Below, one piece after another: positions 16,404 through 24,697 of a DNA stretch of 64,000 nucleotides (positions within the stretch are counted from its first letter, which is position 1; every line of letters starts with the position of its first letter). The DNA lies in assembly GCF_016587355.1 (NCBI RefSeq), contig NZ_BNJF01000005.1:248001-312000 (forward strand). Direction: 5' to 3'. Origin of the DNA: Ktedonospora formicarum (GTDB taxonomy: Bacteria; Chloroflexota; Ktedonobacteria; Ktedonobacterales; Ktedonobacteraceae). Both the position numbers and the translations under genes were made by a program. The notes under the pieces are model-generated. The model had not been told where the DNA came from and did not search any database. It saw only the letters and a program-made list of their open reading frames with translations.

Positions 16404-16943
16404 ATGATGAAGGAGACCCTTACCAGCCTTGCGGTTGGTATCTCGCTGGTCACGCTGGCCCTCTGGGTCATGTTCAGCTCAAAGCGAAACTTCGTCAAGG
16501 TGAACAACGTCGTCTGGAGCCGGAACATGCACAAGTACATGGCGCACTGCAAGCACATGCTGGTGCTCGTCTTCTCGACCATCTGTTGGCTGCTCAGCCT
16601 GTTGTCAGATGGCTCCCTCGTCACGAAATCGCTCTACACTGTTACTCTTGTAGCGGTGTTCTGGTGGGAGATATATGACAGTCGCTGTCTGGAGAACGCG
16701 CCGAAGCAGTGCAAAATTGTAGCCGCGCAGGTCAGTGTCCCGCAAGGAACGAGCGTGACTGTGGAGAAAGACGCGTCGGGGAGCGTGGTCATTAAAGTGG
16801 CAGGAGTATCCGGTGCCAGGGGGAAGGGGGGAGGCAATGAACCCGTCACAATCGCACTTACAGGCGCACTTCTGGAGGCGGTGACTATCAACATGGCAGA
16901 GGAGAAGAGGAGGCCGCCTCAGAAGCTGAAGAAGATTGCGTGA
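16404..16943 (+). CDS. Uncharacterised membrane protein with basic C terminus
   Basis: A 179-residue protein (ATG 16404, GAGAGGTG upstream; ATG 16407 is an equal alternative). The hydrophobic segments are near residues 5-24 (LTSLAVGISLVTLALWVMF), 50-70 (MLVLVFSTICWLLSLLSD) and 75-92 (LYTVTLVAVFWWEIYDSRC). The C-terminal 80 residues are soluble, beta-like and Val/Gly-rich, ending in a lysine/arginine tail (EEKRRPPQKLKKIA). No family is recognised. It has its own intrinsic terminator. Its position between a long empty stretch and argB gives no clue to function. Confidence 0.65.
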   Translation: MMKETLTSLAVGISLVTLALWVMFSSKRNFVKVNNVVWSRNMHKYMAHCKHMLVLVFSTICWLLSLLSDGSLVTKSLYTVTLVAVFWWEIYDSRCLENAPKQCKIVAAQVSVPQGTSVTVEKDASGSVVIKVAGVSGARGKGGGNEPVTIALTGALLEAVTINMAEEKRRPPQKLKKIA

Positions 16944-17055
16944 GGTTGGAAAGCGATGTGGAGGAGGAGGTTGCCTGTATGCACCGCCGCTACCCTCCCC
17001 TTCGCCATCAGGCGAGCGTGTAGGCAAAACCCAAGAGCTATTATAAGTACCCAAG

Positions 17056-17095
17056 ACAAGAGGGAGGAGTCATTATGGCTCCCCCTCTTGTTTTG
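17056..17095 (+). terminator. Intrinsic terminator of the 16404 gene
   Basis: ACAAGAGGGAGGAG (from 17056) pairs with the CTCCCCCTCTTGT at 17079-17091, with one bulge, and is followed by TTTTGC. A stem of 13 base pairs is possible. Confidence 0.75.
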
Positions 17096-17152
17096 CATGT
17101 TTTATCTTTCGTTAAGACCAGAAGTAAAGTCAGAAAAGGAGACCGCAACGTT

Positions 17153-17314
17153 TTATTGATGAACTTTTGATATTCTTCTGTATCCTTCATACAGTTTTTT
17201 GATGGCTTGTGAGGTAGATTTATAGCAATAGCCAGGGAGATAGTCCCCTAACAAGGCAACAGGTGAGATGCCCATGTTGCGATATTCTCTGAGGAGTAAT
17301 GGTAATTGACTACT
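17153..17314 (-). pseudogene. Possible C-terminal gene remnant, unknown family
   Basis: The reverse strand reads SSQLPLLLREYRNMGISPVA then LLGDYLPGYCYKSTSQAIKK and LYEGYRRISKVHQ before a stop. It looks like a real protein end (mixed, well-spaced Leu/Tyr/Lys residues), but the frame is closed by TGA upstream and overlaps the argB start. I do not recognise the family. It may be a relic of a gene lost next to argB, or chance. The argB gene in the opposite direction begins at 17306. Confidence 0.35.
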
Positions 17315-18133
17315 TCATCGATACCGACAACATACGCAGGCAGAAGCAAGCGTACGTTCTCAAGTCTCAAAGGCAAAACGTTTGTTGTAAAATTGGGTGG
17401 AAGTACGTTGGAGTATCAGCGTACGGTGTTACAGGACTGTATCTGCTTGCACGCGCTAGGCGTTCACATCGTTCTGGTGCATGGTGGTGGACATACGATT
17501 GATGAATGGCTCACAAAGTTGCATATCCCCGTTCGCTTTCAGCACGGATTGCGTGTTACTGACGCGCAAACCCTGGAAGTTGTGCGCATGGTCTTGTGTG
17601 GTCAAATTAATCAAGAATTGGTGGCCCTGGCGACACAACTTGGTGGGAATGTTGTCGGCCTTTGTGGAACGGATGGTAATATTGTCCAGGGGCATCAAAT
17701 GGACAAAAGCCTGGGATTCGTGGGGGAAATTGATGCCATCCATCCCATGCTAATACAACAAGTTATCGATGACGGCTATATTCCTATTCTCGCGCCGTTG
17801 GGCCTGGGACCAGATGGAAGCTGCCTAAATATGAATGCTGATCTGGTGGCTTCACGTCTAGCCGGGGCCTTGCAAGCATCACGCCTTACCTTTTTGAGTA
17901 ACATCGATGGCATTTATGGTTCAGATGGCGCTGTAATTCCAGAGATGCATGAGGCAGAGGTTAATTCGCTGATCGAGAGCGGCATTATTAAAGATGGGAT
18001 GATCCCCAAGGTAAATGCGTGCCTCCACGCACTGAAGGATGTTCCCTGTGTCCAGATTGCGAATGGTGGCAACCCACATATGCTTCTCCATACATTAGAA
18101 GATCTACCACTCGGGACCAAATTTGTGCATTAA
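17306..18133 (+). CDS. argB: Acetylglutamate kinase
   Basis: A 275-residue amino-acid kinase that phosphorylates N-acetyl-L-glutamate in arginine synthesis. The start is TTG 17306 with GAGGAG 9 bases upstream; an ATG at 17299 is out of frame and no ATG exists before the conserved core. Family motifs are VVKLGGSTL (phosphate-binding Lys/Gly), HIVLVHGGGHTID, FQHGLRVTD, NMNADLVASRLAGAL, SNIDGIYG and KDGMIPKVNACLHAL. The ATP site region is near residue 200. There is no neighbouring arginine gene, unlike the usual argCJB operon, so this copy may serve another acetylated amino acid. Confidence 0.92.
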   Translation: MTTSSIPTTYAGRSKRTFSSLKGKTFVVKLGGSTLEYQRTVLQDCICLHALGVHIVLVHGGGHTIDEWLTKLHIPVRFQHGLRVTDAQTLEVVRMVLCGQINQELVALATQLGGNVVGLCGTDGNIVQGHQMDKSLGFVGEIDAIHPMLIQQVIDDGYIPILAPLGLGPDGSCLNMNADLVASRLAGALQASRLTFLSNIDGIYGSDGAVIPEMHEAEVNSLIESGIIKDGMIPKVNACLHALKDVPCVQIANGGNPHMLLHTLEDLPLGTKFVH

Positions 18134-18181
18134 GCAAGGCGGAATCTTGAGTGGTTTTTTTTATGTGCTCACCAGGGGCTG

Positions 18182-18281
18182 TACGACTCTTTGTAAGGAT
18201 TGGAAAGCGTTGAGAAGTGTGTTACCTGAGCGCGATGGTGGAGCTTTGGCAGACGAGAGTATGCTTACAAAGAGAGTCGTA
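18182..18281 (+). other. Long-arm inverted repeat in the leader of the amidohydrolase gene
   Basis: TACGACTCTTTGTAAG (18182-18197) can pair with CTTACAAAGAGAGTCGTA (18264-18281), leaving a 2-base bulge, around a 66-base interior. It sits 46 bases before the amidohydrolase start. It may be a structured RNA leader, a MITE-like pair of ends, or a remnant. Nothing here matches a riboswitch consensus I know. Confidence 0.4.
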
Positions 18282-18326
18282 TAGCATGCCAGAAGGTCTG
18301 GCAAATGGTGTTGAGGAGCCACGCCT

Positions 18327-19298
18327 ATGAGTAGTGTAGAGCCTGTTACCTACCGAATAGATGTGCATCATCATGTCGTTCCGCCTTTCTATGTCGATGC
18401 TTTGCGGCAGGGGGGACTTATCGAGTCGATTCCCGGTGTCCCCTTCCCGAATTGGAGCCTTGATGCTACACTTGCTATGCTTGATAAGCAGGGAATTGCC
18501 AGCGCGCTCCTATCCATCTCGGAGCCGGGTGTATACTTTGGTGAGAAGGTCAAGGCCCAGGCTTTAGCGCACCGGGTTAATATCTTCCTGGCTGAATTGG
18601 TGCAGAATCATAGCACACGTCTGGGAGGATTCGCGGCCCTACCGCTACCCGATGTAGGCGCGGCCCTACGCGAGATGGAGTACGCGCTAGATACTTTGAA
18701 GCTTGATGGGGTTGGGCTACTCTCCAATTATCGTGGCACCTACCTGGGCTCACCGCAGTTTGAAGAGCTTTTTGCTGAATTGAACCGACGGCGCGTCCCG
18801 ATCTTCATTCATCCATCAACACCCCCGGCTAAGGATCAGCCTCTATTCGGTCTACCCGCCTCGCTCTATGAGTTCCCTTTCGATACGACACGGATGGTCG
18901 TCAATATGCTCTATAGTGGTATGTTGGAGCGTTATCCAAATCTGCGTATCATCCTTTCACATGCGGGGGGAACGATACCCTATCTGGCGAAGCGCATCGC
19001 GCATGGAGCAATGCTTGAGAAAGTCATGGGCGAACGCAATCCTGAGAACCTGCTTGCCCAGTTACGGCGCTTCTACTACGATGTTGCCATGTCGATCTCG
19101 CCCTATGCTCTCCCCTCGCTACAAGCTCTGGCTGACCCCTCGCGTATCCTCTATGGGAGCGATTATCCTTTTGTGCCGGAGCCAGCCATTCAGCATGACC
19201 TGAAGGAGTTGCGAGCCTACAATGGCTTTAATCCCGGCGAGGCTCGCCTGATTGAGCGTGAGAATGCCCTGCTGCTTTTCCCACGCTTCAAGAATTAA
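18327..19298 (+). CDS. Amidohydrolase family protein (ACMSD-like, TIM barrel)
   Basis: A 323-residue metal-dependent hydrolase or decarboxylase. The N-terminal metal motif DVHHHVVP (HxH) comes first. FIHPSTPPAKDQ supplies a further metal-site His, LSHAGGTIPYL another and GSDYPFVPEP the catalytic Asp, in the order usual for this family. Active members include 2-amino-3-carboxymuconate semialdehyde decarboxylase, and the substrate here is unknown. It is a single-gene unit that converges on the Ycf48-like gene across a hairpin. Confidence 0.88.
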   Translation: MSSVEPVTYRIDVHHHVVPPFYVDALRQGGLIESIPGVPFPNWSLDATLAMLDKQGIASALLSISEPGVYFGEKVKAQALAHRVNIFLAELVQNHSTRLGGFAALPLPDVGAALREMEYALDTLKLDGVGLLSNYRGTYLGSPQFEELFAELNRRRVPIFIHPSTPPAKDQPLFGLPASLYEFPFDTTRMVVNMLYSGMLERYPNLRIILSHAGGTIPYLAKRIAHGAMLEKVMGERNPENLLAQLRRFYYDVAMSISPYALPSLQALADPSRILYGSDYPFVPEPAIQHDLKELRAYNGFNPGEARLIERENALLLFPRFKN

Positions 19299-19336
19299 GA
19301 GAGCCCCTATCCTCACGCGGGATGGGGCTCTCTCTT
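19299..19336. terminator. Bidirectional hairpin terminator
   Basis: GAGAGCCCC (19299-19307) pairs with GGGGCTCTC (19324-19332), with internal TATCC/GGAT pairing, and is followed by a T run. It lies directly after the amidohydrolase stop and 22 bases from the stop of the convergent gene. Confidence 0.8.
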
Positions 19337-19353
19337 TAAAATGTGCCTGGCTT

Positions 19354-20859
19354 TTAGAGCATCCAGAGGATGCCATTAGGCAATTTGGGATGTAGCGTGG
19401 TCCAGGTCTTGCCACCATCGCTGGTGACGCGTAACTGAATGTTGGTATCCGCGCGGAGAGTAAAGTCATAATTTGGTCTGACCAGGCTCCAGCCATGTTG
19501 AATATCAGTGAAGCTAGAACTAATATATGTACGATCAGCGAAAGGTGAACTGATTCCTAATTCCCATTTGCCATCTTGCAGGATGTACTGTTGTACCGTG
19601 AAGGTAAAATGTTGATTATTAGGAATCCCCATTGCCTTGAACGCGATGTGTTGTTCATCTCCTGCGATGAATTCACTATACGTTGTACTAAGTGCCTTCA
19701 TATCCCATTGGTTGGAGTTACCTGATCCAGTATAGACATAGGATTGAAACTGTCTTGTGACAGAGTTGCCGAATGAGAGAAGAAAGGCATCTTTACCTTG
19801 TGAGTTAAAAAGGAAATCAATTTGTTGAAGTTGGGTACTCTTCCAGCCGGAAGGAGTTGTAAGTGTAAGCTCCTTCCATGTTTTTCCACCATCCTGTGTC
19901 GCATTGAGTGTTGCTGGGATTCCGTTTAATGGGTAGGTGAGAAAGTAGCCATGTCGTTGATCCGTAAAGCTAATTTGATATGGTTGTCCCTTGGAAGGGA
20001 GGCTCGAAGCGTTTTTGCCTGTATGCCCAATCTCTTGCCATGATGAGCCTCCATTATGCGTCTGATAGAGAGTGTACCCTTTGGGCGTTTTATGGCTGAG
20101 TAGCAACCAACCATCTTTGTCATTGATAAACGTCAGGGCTTGCAGACCGTCATTCTCGGTATCCATAGGAATATCACACGGTTGCCATGATTTACCACCA
20201 TCAGTTGTGCGATACATTGGGGTGTTACCCCTATCCTGAAGTGCCACGTACCAGGCGGTTTTCTCATCTAGCACAAACACATTTGGGAGATTTGAACTGC
20301 TCTTCATCTTAGGTGATACATCTTGCCATGTTTTGCCGCCATCGGTTGTACGCAGCAAGGCTTGCGGGAATACAGTATCGCCATTTTTGCCCTTTGCGGC
20401 TAACGCCCAGCCTGTTGAGGGGCTTGCCATGTAGAGTGTGTTACTGAGGACAAGGCGGTGCGTCTGCTTGCTTATGGGTGTGGTAGGATGTTTCGTTGAT
20501 ATTTGGGGCTGTCGTGCGGTGAGTATAAACGCGAATGAGCCAACCACTAGAGCTGTAACCAATATGGCGGCAAGCAAGCCCAGGAAGCGAAGTCCGCGTG
20601 ACGTTTTGCGCGTCTTGTTCCTTGGTAATGGTATAGGTTGCTGATCGTGACTTGAAGCCGCTAGGCGCGTGGCATGATCTGGCATGTATTGGTCCGTTGA
20701 GGATAGGGTCCCTCTACCAGCGGCTTTCGTCTGGAGGCGCTGGCGAATTCGCACCAGGGATGCCTGATCGTCCCTGCTTGGGCGGTAAAGGTCCGTGAGT
20801 GCGTGGGTGAGGCGTGTGTTGTTTTGTTCGTCCTCGGTAGTGTCAAAGGGCCTCTTCAT
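19354..20859 (-). CDS. Membrane-anchored Ycf48-like/BNR-repeat protein, putative anti-sigma partner
   Basis: A 501-residue protein. Residues 1-90 are cytoplasmic and basic, one membrane helix spans about 91-114 (RFLGLLAAILVTALVVGSFA), and the outside part is a beta-propeller. The latter has at least four repeats of the form RTTDGGKTWQDVSP, RTTDGGKSWQPCDIP, TQDGGKTWKELTL and TSDGGKTWTTLHP. Its ATG overlaps the sigma-factor stop by four bases, so the two are translationally coupled. By analogy with sigma/anti-sigma gene pairs, the cytoplasmic part may hold the sigma factor and the propeller may sense ligands. That role is inferred, since no zinc anti-sigma motif is visible. Confidence 0.85.
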   Translation of the reverse strand: MKRPFDTTEDEQNNTRLTHALTDLYRPSRDDQASLVRIRQRLQTKAAGRGTLSSTDQYMPDHATRLAASSHDQQPIPLPRNKTRKTSRGLRFLGLLAAILVTALVVGSFAFILTARQPQISTKHPTTPISKQTHRLVLSNTLYMASPSTGWALAAKGKNGDTVFPQALLRTTDGGKTWQDVSPKMKSSSNLPNVFVLDEKTAWYVALQDRGNTPMYRTTDGGKSWQPCDIPMDTENDGLQALTFINDKDGWLLLSHKTPKGYTLYQTHNGGSSWQEIGHTGKNASSLPSKGQPYQISFTDQRHGYFLTYPLNGIPATLNATQDGGKTWKELTLTTPSGWKSTQLQQIDFLFNSQGKDAFLLSFGNSVTRQFQSYVYTGSGNSNQWDMKALSTTYSEFIAGDEQHIAFKAMGIPNNQHFTFTVQQYILQDGKWELGISSPFADRTYISSSFTDIQHGWSLVRPNYDFTLRADTNIQLRVTSDGGKTWTTLHPKLPNGILWML

Positions 20860-21407
20860 GCTCTCTCCTCCTTTTCTAGCGTCGTAAAGCGTGCGCGAAG
20901 CTGGCGTATGCTACGCGAAAGTAGCTGGCGGACAGCCGCCTCGCTTTTCTCCACCATCTGTCCGATCTCCGCGCAGCGCAGGCTATGCCCATAGCGCAGG
21001 CGCAAGATGTGCTGCTGAAGCGGTGGTAACTCGCTGATATGCTGGTGCAATTGTGTTTGTTGCTCTCGCATCAAGAATGTAAATTCCGGATTGTTAAGGG
21101 CCTCGTCGAGCAGTGAATCCGCGATGCTATCAAGCACGACGACCGGTCGGCGCTTCTGACGGCGATAATAATCGATAACTTTGTTGCGTGCGACCCGGCG
21201 TAGCCATGCCAGTTGCTCTGAGCGTGTAGCATGGAGGATTGGCTGATTTTCCAGGGCAGCCGTAAAGACCTCTGTGGTAATGTCCTCAGCATCCTCACGT
21301 AGTTGAACCTGCGCCCGGATATGCATGAAGATCAGTTCTCCATACTGATCGAAGAGCGCGGTCCCTGCGTCAATAGGAGCATCAGGGAAAGGGTATTCTG
21401 ATTGCAT
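20856..21407 (-). CDS. ECF-type RNA polymerase sigma-70 factor
   Basis: A 183-residue sigma factor. Region 2 spans about residues 17-90 (FDQYGELIFMHIRAQVQLRE, DAEDITTEVFTAALEN, WLRRVARNKVIDYYRRQKRR), and region 4 spans 120-175 (SELPPLQQHILRLRYGHSLR, EIGQMVEKSEAAVRQLLSRS). The short linker and absence of region 1 mark it as ECF. The stop overlaps the start of the Ycf48-like gene, a gene order typical of sigma/anti-sigma pairs. It probably controls its own operon, but I could not assign its promoter with confidence. Confidence 0.92.
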   Translation of the reverse strand: MQSEYPFPDAPIDAGTALFDQYGELIFMHIRAQVQLREDAEDITTEVFTAALENQPILHATRSEQLAWLRRVARNKVIDYYRRQKRRPVVVLDSIADSLLDEALNNPEFTFLMREQQTQLHQHISELPPLQQHILRLRYGHSLRCAEIGQMVEKSEAAVRQLLSRSIRQLRARFTTLEKEERA

Positions 21408-21835
21408 ACTCCTGTTTCCTCTACTTGCTTGCGATTCAATTCGTCTGAGCGCAGCCGCCAGGAATGTTTAGATGTTTTGGAATCCAGGCATAGCTGGTAT
21501 GAGAACTTATATGGCAACGAAGCAAGCCGCTGTCCAGACGGCGTTAGCATATGCTTTTTGTATAGCTTGCTAATTTCACTGACATTATCGACGAGCTTTG
21601 AAGAATGTGACAGGAAACTTAGAAGGAGAGATTATTGAGGGCAAAGCATCCCTACCAGCCCTATGTATGTTGCTCTGAGGTGTGAAGCCGTTGTGCGATG
21701 CAAGCGAGCTATAGATTAGGGGCGGGTATTCCAGTATATCATAAATGGGGATCGGGTACATCGTGCTTTTTGGCGGTGTCTTCAGAGGTTCAATGGGGTA
21801 TGATGAGATTCCAGTAATGAGAAAGGACGTGGAAG
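21408..21835. other. Divergent promoter region, no gene seen
   Basis: This lies between the sigma-factor gene (leftward) and the GATase-like gene (rightward). I see no credible coding sequence, and the 78-codon plus-strand ORF at 21402 is not supported. An ECF-like TGTCACA...CGTC pair on the reverse strand near 21590-21615 has poor spacing. Confidence 0.4.
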
Positions 21836-22528
21836 ATGATACACGTTGGATTGATTGGCGAGTTCCGGGCAGAGATCAAATCTCATCAAGCGATACCCCA
21901 GGCGCTTGAGTTGGCCTCAAAGGAACTTGGCTGTACCTTCAAATATGAATGGCTACCGACCCCATTGCTGGAACATGATACTGAGCGCTGGTTGAGCACG
22001 TATCAGGCACTCTGGTTCGTTCCGGGCACACCGTATGCCAGCCTGGATGGAGCCATACACGCGATACAGTACACGCGTGAGCACTCTTTACCCACACTAG
22101 GGACATGCGGAGGGTGCCAGCATATGATTATCGAGTACGCGCGCAATGTGCTGGGAATGGCGGAGGCGGACCATGCTGAGTCTAATCCCGATGCCGAGCT
22201 CAAATTGATTATGCCGCTTGTTTGCTCTCGTTCCAATCTCGAAACAGATTGTTTACTAACGCCAGGTTCTCGGGTTGCGACTATCTACGGCGCGAACGAA
22301 GTGACCGAGCGCTATGGAACCTGTAATTATGGCCCAAACGTTCAATTCTGGCCCGCGCTTGAGCAAGGGGGAATGCTTGTAAGCGGGAAAGATCGCGAAG
22401 GAGATGCTCGCATTATCGAGCTTGGTTCACACCCCTTCTTTGTAGGTACACTCTTTCAGCCTGAGCTCTCAGCCTCCAAAAAGATAGCGCATCCCCTCAT
22501 CAAAGCTCTGTTGCAGGCCGCTAATTGA
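21836..22528 (+). CDS. CTP synthase C-terminal-like glutamine amidotransferase domain protein
   Basis: A 230-residue class I GATase-fold protein, matching the family annotated as CTP synthase C-terminal region-related. The nucleophile elbow is LGTCGGCQHM with Cys near residue 93. The C-terminal region HPFFVGTLFQPEL holds the His and Glu that complete the triad in GATases. The synthetase domain is absent, so this is a free-standing GATase-like enzyme. It may hydrolyse glutamine or another amide, or have lost ammonia transfer. A GAAAGGA ribosome binding site precedes the ATG. Confidence 0.85.
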   Translation: MIHVGLIGEFRAEIKSHQAIPQALELASKELGCTFKYEWLPTPLLEHDTERWLSTYQALWFVPGTPYASLDGAIHAIQYTREHSLPTLGTCGGCQHMIIEYARNVLGMAEADHAESNPDAELKLIMPLVCSRSNLETDCLLTPGSRVATIYGANEVTERYGTCNYGPNVQFWPALEQGGMLVSGKDREGDARIIELGSHPFFVGTLFQPELSASKKIAHPLIKALLQAAN

Positions 22529-22550
22529 GCGACATGAAGTCGTGTAGTAA

Positions 22551-22964
22551 TCACGCATAATAGGTGAGGAAAGGGTCTTTATCGTCGGAGGGCGTATCGG
22601 GAAAGGGATCGTTTGCGAAGCGCAAGCGGTAACAGTACTCCTTCACCTCGTATGGTTCCTCAACGGTAAATGGCCCCTCCTCCAGTTCAAAGGCCACTGT
22701 GCGAGATGCGTCAGCCTCCTCAAGACCTTCAGCCTCTTCCTCACCGTACTCGATGCCTGTAAACTCAAAGTGGATATGAGTGCTATCGACGATGTGATAA
22801 CGAAATGTGACAGTTGAGCGCATCCCCTGTGCCTCACCATATTCGTGCTCCCCACTGCCATCCGCGCGAAAGGTCGCGCGCAATAGAAAATCATAGTACT
22901 GTAAGCCTGCCTGCCAACTCTCCCTGGTCAGAATATCAGGCGCTTGCTCCTGTAAAGTACTCAT
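22551..22964 (-). CDS. Hypothetical acidic protein
   Basis: A 137-residue protein of unknown family. The N-terminal part (QEQAPDILTRESWQAGLQYY) is helical. The remainder is beta-rich with a strongly acidic centre (EYGEEEAEGLEEADASRT) and ends with PDTPSDDKDPFLTYYA. It has the look of a small bacterial immunity or stress protein but shows no diagnostic motif. An ATG start is supported by an AGGTTACG-type region. It is convergent to the GATase-like gene, with 22 bases between. Confidence 0.65.
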   Translation of the reverse strand: MSTLQEQAPDILTRESWQAGLQYYDFLLRATFRADGSGEHEYGEAQGMRSTVTFRYHIVDSTHIHFEFTGIEYGEEEAEGLEEADASRTVAFELEEGPFTVEEPYEVKEYCYRLRFANDPFPDTPSDDKDPFLTYYA

Positions 22965-23168
22965 TCACGTAACCTCGCATTGTTCTTTGAATTATGTACT
23001 ATTTCTGGTAAGATAATAGCCTGTTATTTTACCTTTTCATAGGCGTCTGGAGCGCGCCCTGATCGGTCTGCTGCATCTGTATATGCTAAGATATAAGCTA
23101 CAGTATATGACCCCAGCCATAAGAGCGTAAAATTTCTGACAATCCCCTATGCATTGAAAGGCGACGAG

Positions 23169-23609
23169 ATGCGAGACCGTTGCGCGGAATGTGGTGCCCT
23201 GCCGCCCGAAGGGCGCACCTGCCAGGACATCTTTAATGAGTTTACCACCTTCAAATACCTCGATGAAAGCTACTTCCAGGTTCACCTCCCCATGGTGACC
23301 TGTTTTATGATCCAACACGGACGCTATAGCGATCCAGGACTTACTCACGCTCGCTCTCTTTTGTGTGCCTATGTTGAACAGCAAATGACAGTACCACAAC
23401 TCTATCAACTCGCTGCTCAGGGGATGAGCAGTCGTGAGCGAACCTGGAAGATGAATCGCTTGGAGAATGATGCCCCACCGCCGAGCATTAATTGGCGTAT
23501 GACCCTTATCGATGTCGCGCAAGGCTCGCACATGGGCGAGGATACATCTTCCTATTGCGAACTGGTCAGGCAATGGGCGCGCAGCATCCTGGAACAGATG
23601 GCAATATGA
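23169..23609 (+). CDS. DUF5946 family protein
   Basis: A 146-residue protein starting at MRDRCAECGALPPEGRTCQD, with GAAAGG upstream of ATG 23169. The first 20 residues hold a CxxC plus a third Cys (Cys 5, 8, 18), which looks like a metal site. HLPMVTCFMIQHGRYSDPGL follows and is characteristic of DUF5946. The function is unknown. The stop overlaps the start of the next gene (ATGA), so the two are translationally coupled with an aminoglycoside-phosphotransferase-like kinase. Confidence 0.82.
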   Translation: MRDRCAECGALPPEGRTCQDIFNEFTTFKYLDESYFQVHLPMVTCFMIQHGRYSDPGLTHARSLLCAYVEQQMTVPQLYQLAAQGMSSRERTWKMNRLENDAPPPSINWRMTLIDVAQGSHMGEDTSSYCELVRQWARSILEQMAI

Positions 23610-24571
23610 CGTTGAATGAAGAATCTATACATGGTGAGCATCCTCTCTCTTATGATGGACAAACTCAGACATCACTGACTCACATCGTGGAGGCGCTCTG
23701 GCAGACAAACGTTCAGTCGAGTACTCTCCTTGGGGAAGGCGTCTACGGGCGTTGCTATGGTGTGGAATTTGGTTGTTCCCCTCATCGCGCGGTAATTAAA
23801 ATACAGAAGTATCCCGGCATGGGAGATCAAGAGCGTCATCAGCTTGCCGAGTTACACAACAAATTCCCTGCCCTGACCCCACAAGTCTATGCATATTTAC
23901 CTGAGACTGAAATCGGGGATGCGCTTATCATGCAGTGGCTTCCCGGTCAGAGTTGTCCTCGACCGGAGCAGTTGCCACATGCTTTGCGTGCTTCCCTCCA
24001 GCGCCAGGCAGTAGAGCTTTTGTTAGAATTGCACGCTGTTGAGCATCCTCAAGGCTATGGCTCGTTTGATGGTCCATTCTATACGCGTTGGTGGGATTAC
24101 TATGGTCAGCGTGTTCGAGATACCTACCAGGCAATTACGGAGTCTGAGGAGGCTCGCGCCTATCTAGGCCCCCAGGTGTTGGCCTTAATGGATCGCGCTC
24201 TCAAACATGGTGAGCGTATTCTAGCTACCAGTGAGGGGCGTCCGGTTCTCCTTCACGGCGATTACTGTTTTGGTAATCTCCTATTCGACTCGCAGACATG
24301 GCGCATTTCTGGCCTTATTGATCCACTTGATGCTGAATGGGGCGAGCGCGAGCTTGATCTGGTGAATCTTATCAATGGGCATATCCATCACTTTGAACTG
24401 GTGAATCTGTATCGTAAAGCGATGGATCTTGGCCCACTCTTCCCTCTCCGTTACTGGTTTTATCAGGTGTGGACATGGCTCTTCTATTATGTGCGGGTAC
24501 GCGTGGCATGTCGGGAGTGGGTTTTGCGTTGTGGTCGCGAACTCGACAAAGCCATGAAGCGCTATCTCTAG
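23606..24571 (+). CDS. Aminoglycoside phosphotransferase-like kinase
   Basis: A 321-residue protein of the APH/choline kinase fold. The start overlaps the DUF5946 stop (ATGA). The N-lobe has LLGEGVYGRCYGVEFG (glycine loop) and AVIKIQKYP with the ATP-binding Lys. The catalytic loop HGDYCFGNLLFD contains the HxDxxxxN motif, and LIDPLDAEWGERELDLV supplies the metal-binding Asp. Many such proteins phosphorylate small molecules or are uncharacterised, and antibiotic resistance cannot be inferred. The pairing with DUF5946 suggests they work together. Confidence 0.88.
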   Translation: MTLNEESIHGEHPLSYDGQTQTSLTHIVEALWQTNVQSSTLLGEGVYGRCYGVEFGCSPHRAVIKIQKYPGMGDQERHQLAELHNKFPALTPQVYAYLPETEIGDALIMQWLPGQSCPRPEQLPHALRASLQRQAVELLLELHAVEHPQGYGSFDGPFYTRWWDYYGQRVRDTYQAITESEEARAYLGPQVLALMDRALKHGERILATSEGRPVLLHGDYCFGNLLFDSQTWRISGLIDPLDAEWGERELDLVNLINGHIHHFELVNLYRKAMDLGPLFPLRYWFYQVWTWLFYYVRVRVACREWVLRCGRELDKAMKRYL

Positions 24572-24607
24572 CACAGCATGTTTGTTGCCTGCATGTTTGC
24601 TGTTACT

Positions 24608-24661
24608 CCTTATGCGGAAACCTGAGCGCGTCAGCGCTAGCGGCGTTGGTTCTCGCATAAG
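24608..24661 (-). repeat. Dispersed inverted-repeat element, family A, locus 3
   Basis: Read on the reverse strand it is CTTATGCGAGAACCAACGCC then GCTAGCGCTGACGCGCTCAG and GTTTCCGCATAAGG. This 54-bp copy is the most compact and regular of the five. It lies between the kinase stop and the luciferase-like gene. Confidence 0.7.
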
Positions 24662-24697
24662 ACTTATCGCGGAAGCGATGAATAAGAAGGAAGATAT

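Noticed and set aside
16052..16624. 190-codon reverse ORF
   Set aside because: It lies opposite the start of the membrane protein gene at 16404 and reads as low-complexity Ser/Thr/Arg sequence without motifs.
21585..21615. ECF-like TGTCACA...CGTC promoter on the reverse strand before the sigma gene
   Set aside because: The two boxes are only 12 bases apart, too close for ECF promoters, so an autoregulatory site is not claimed.
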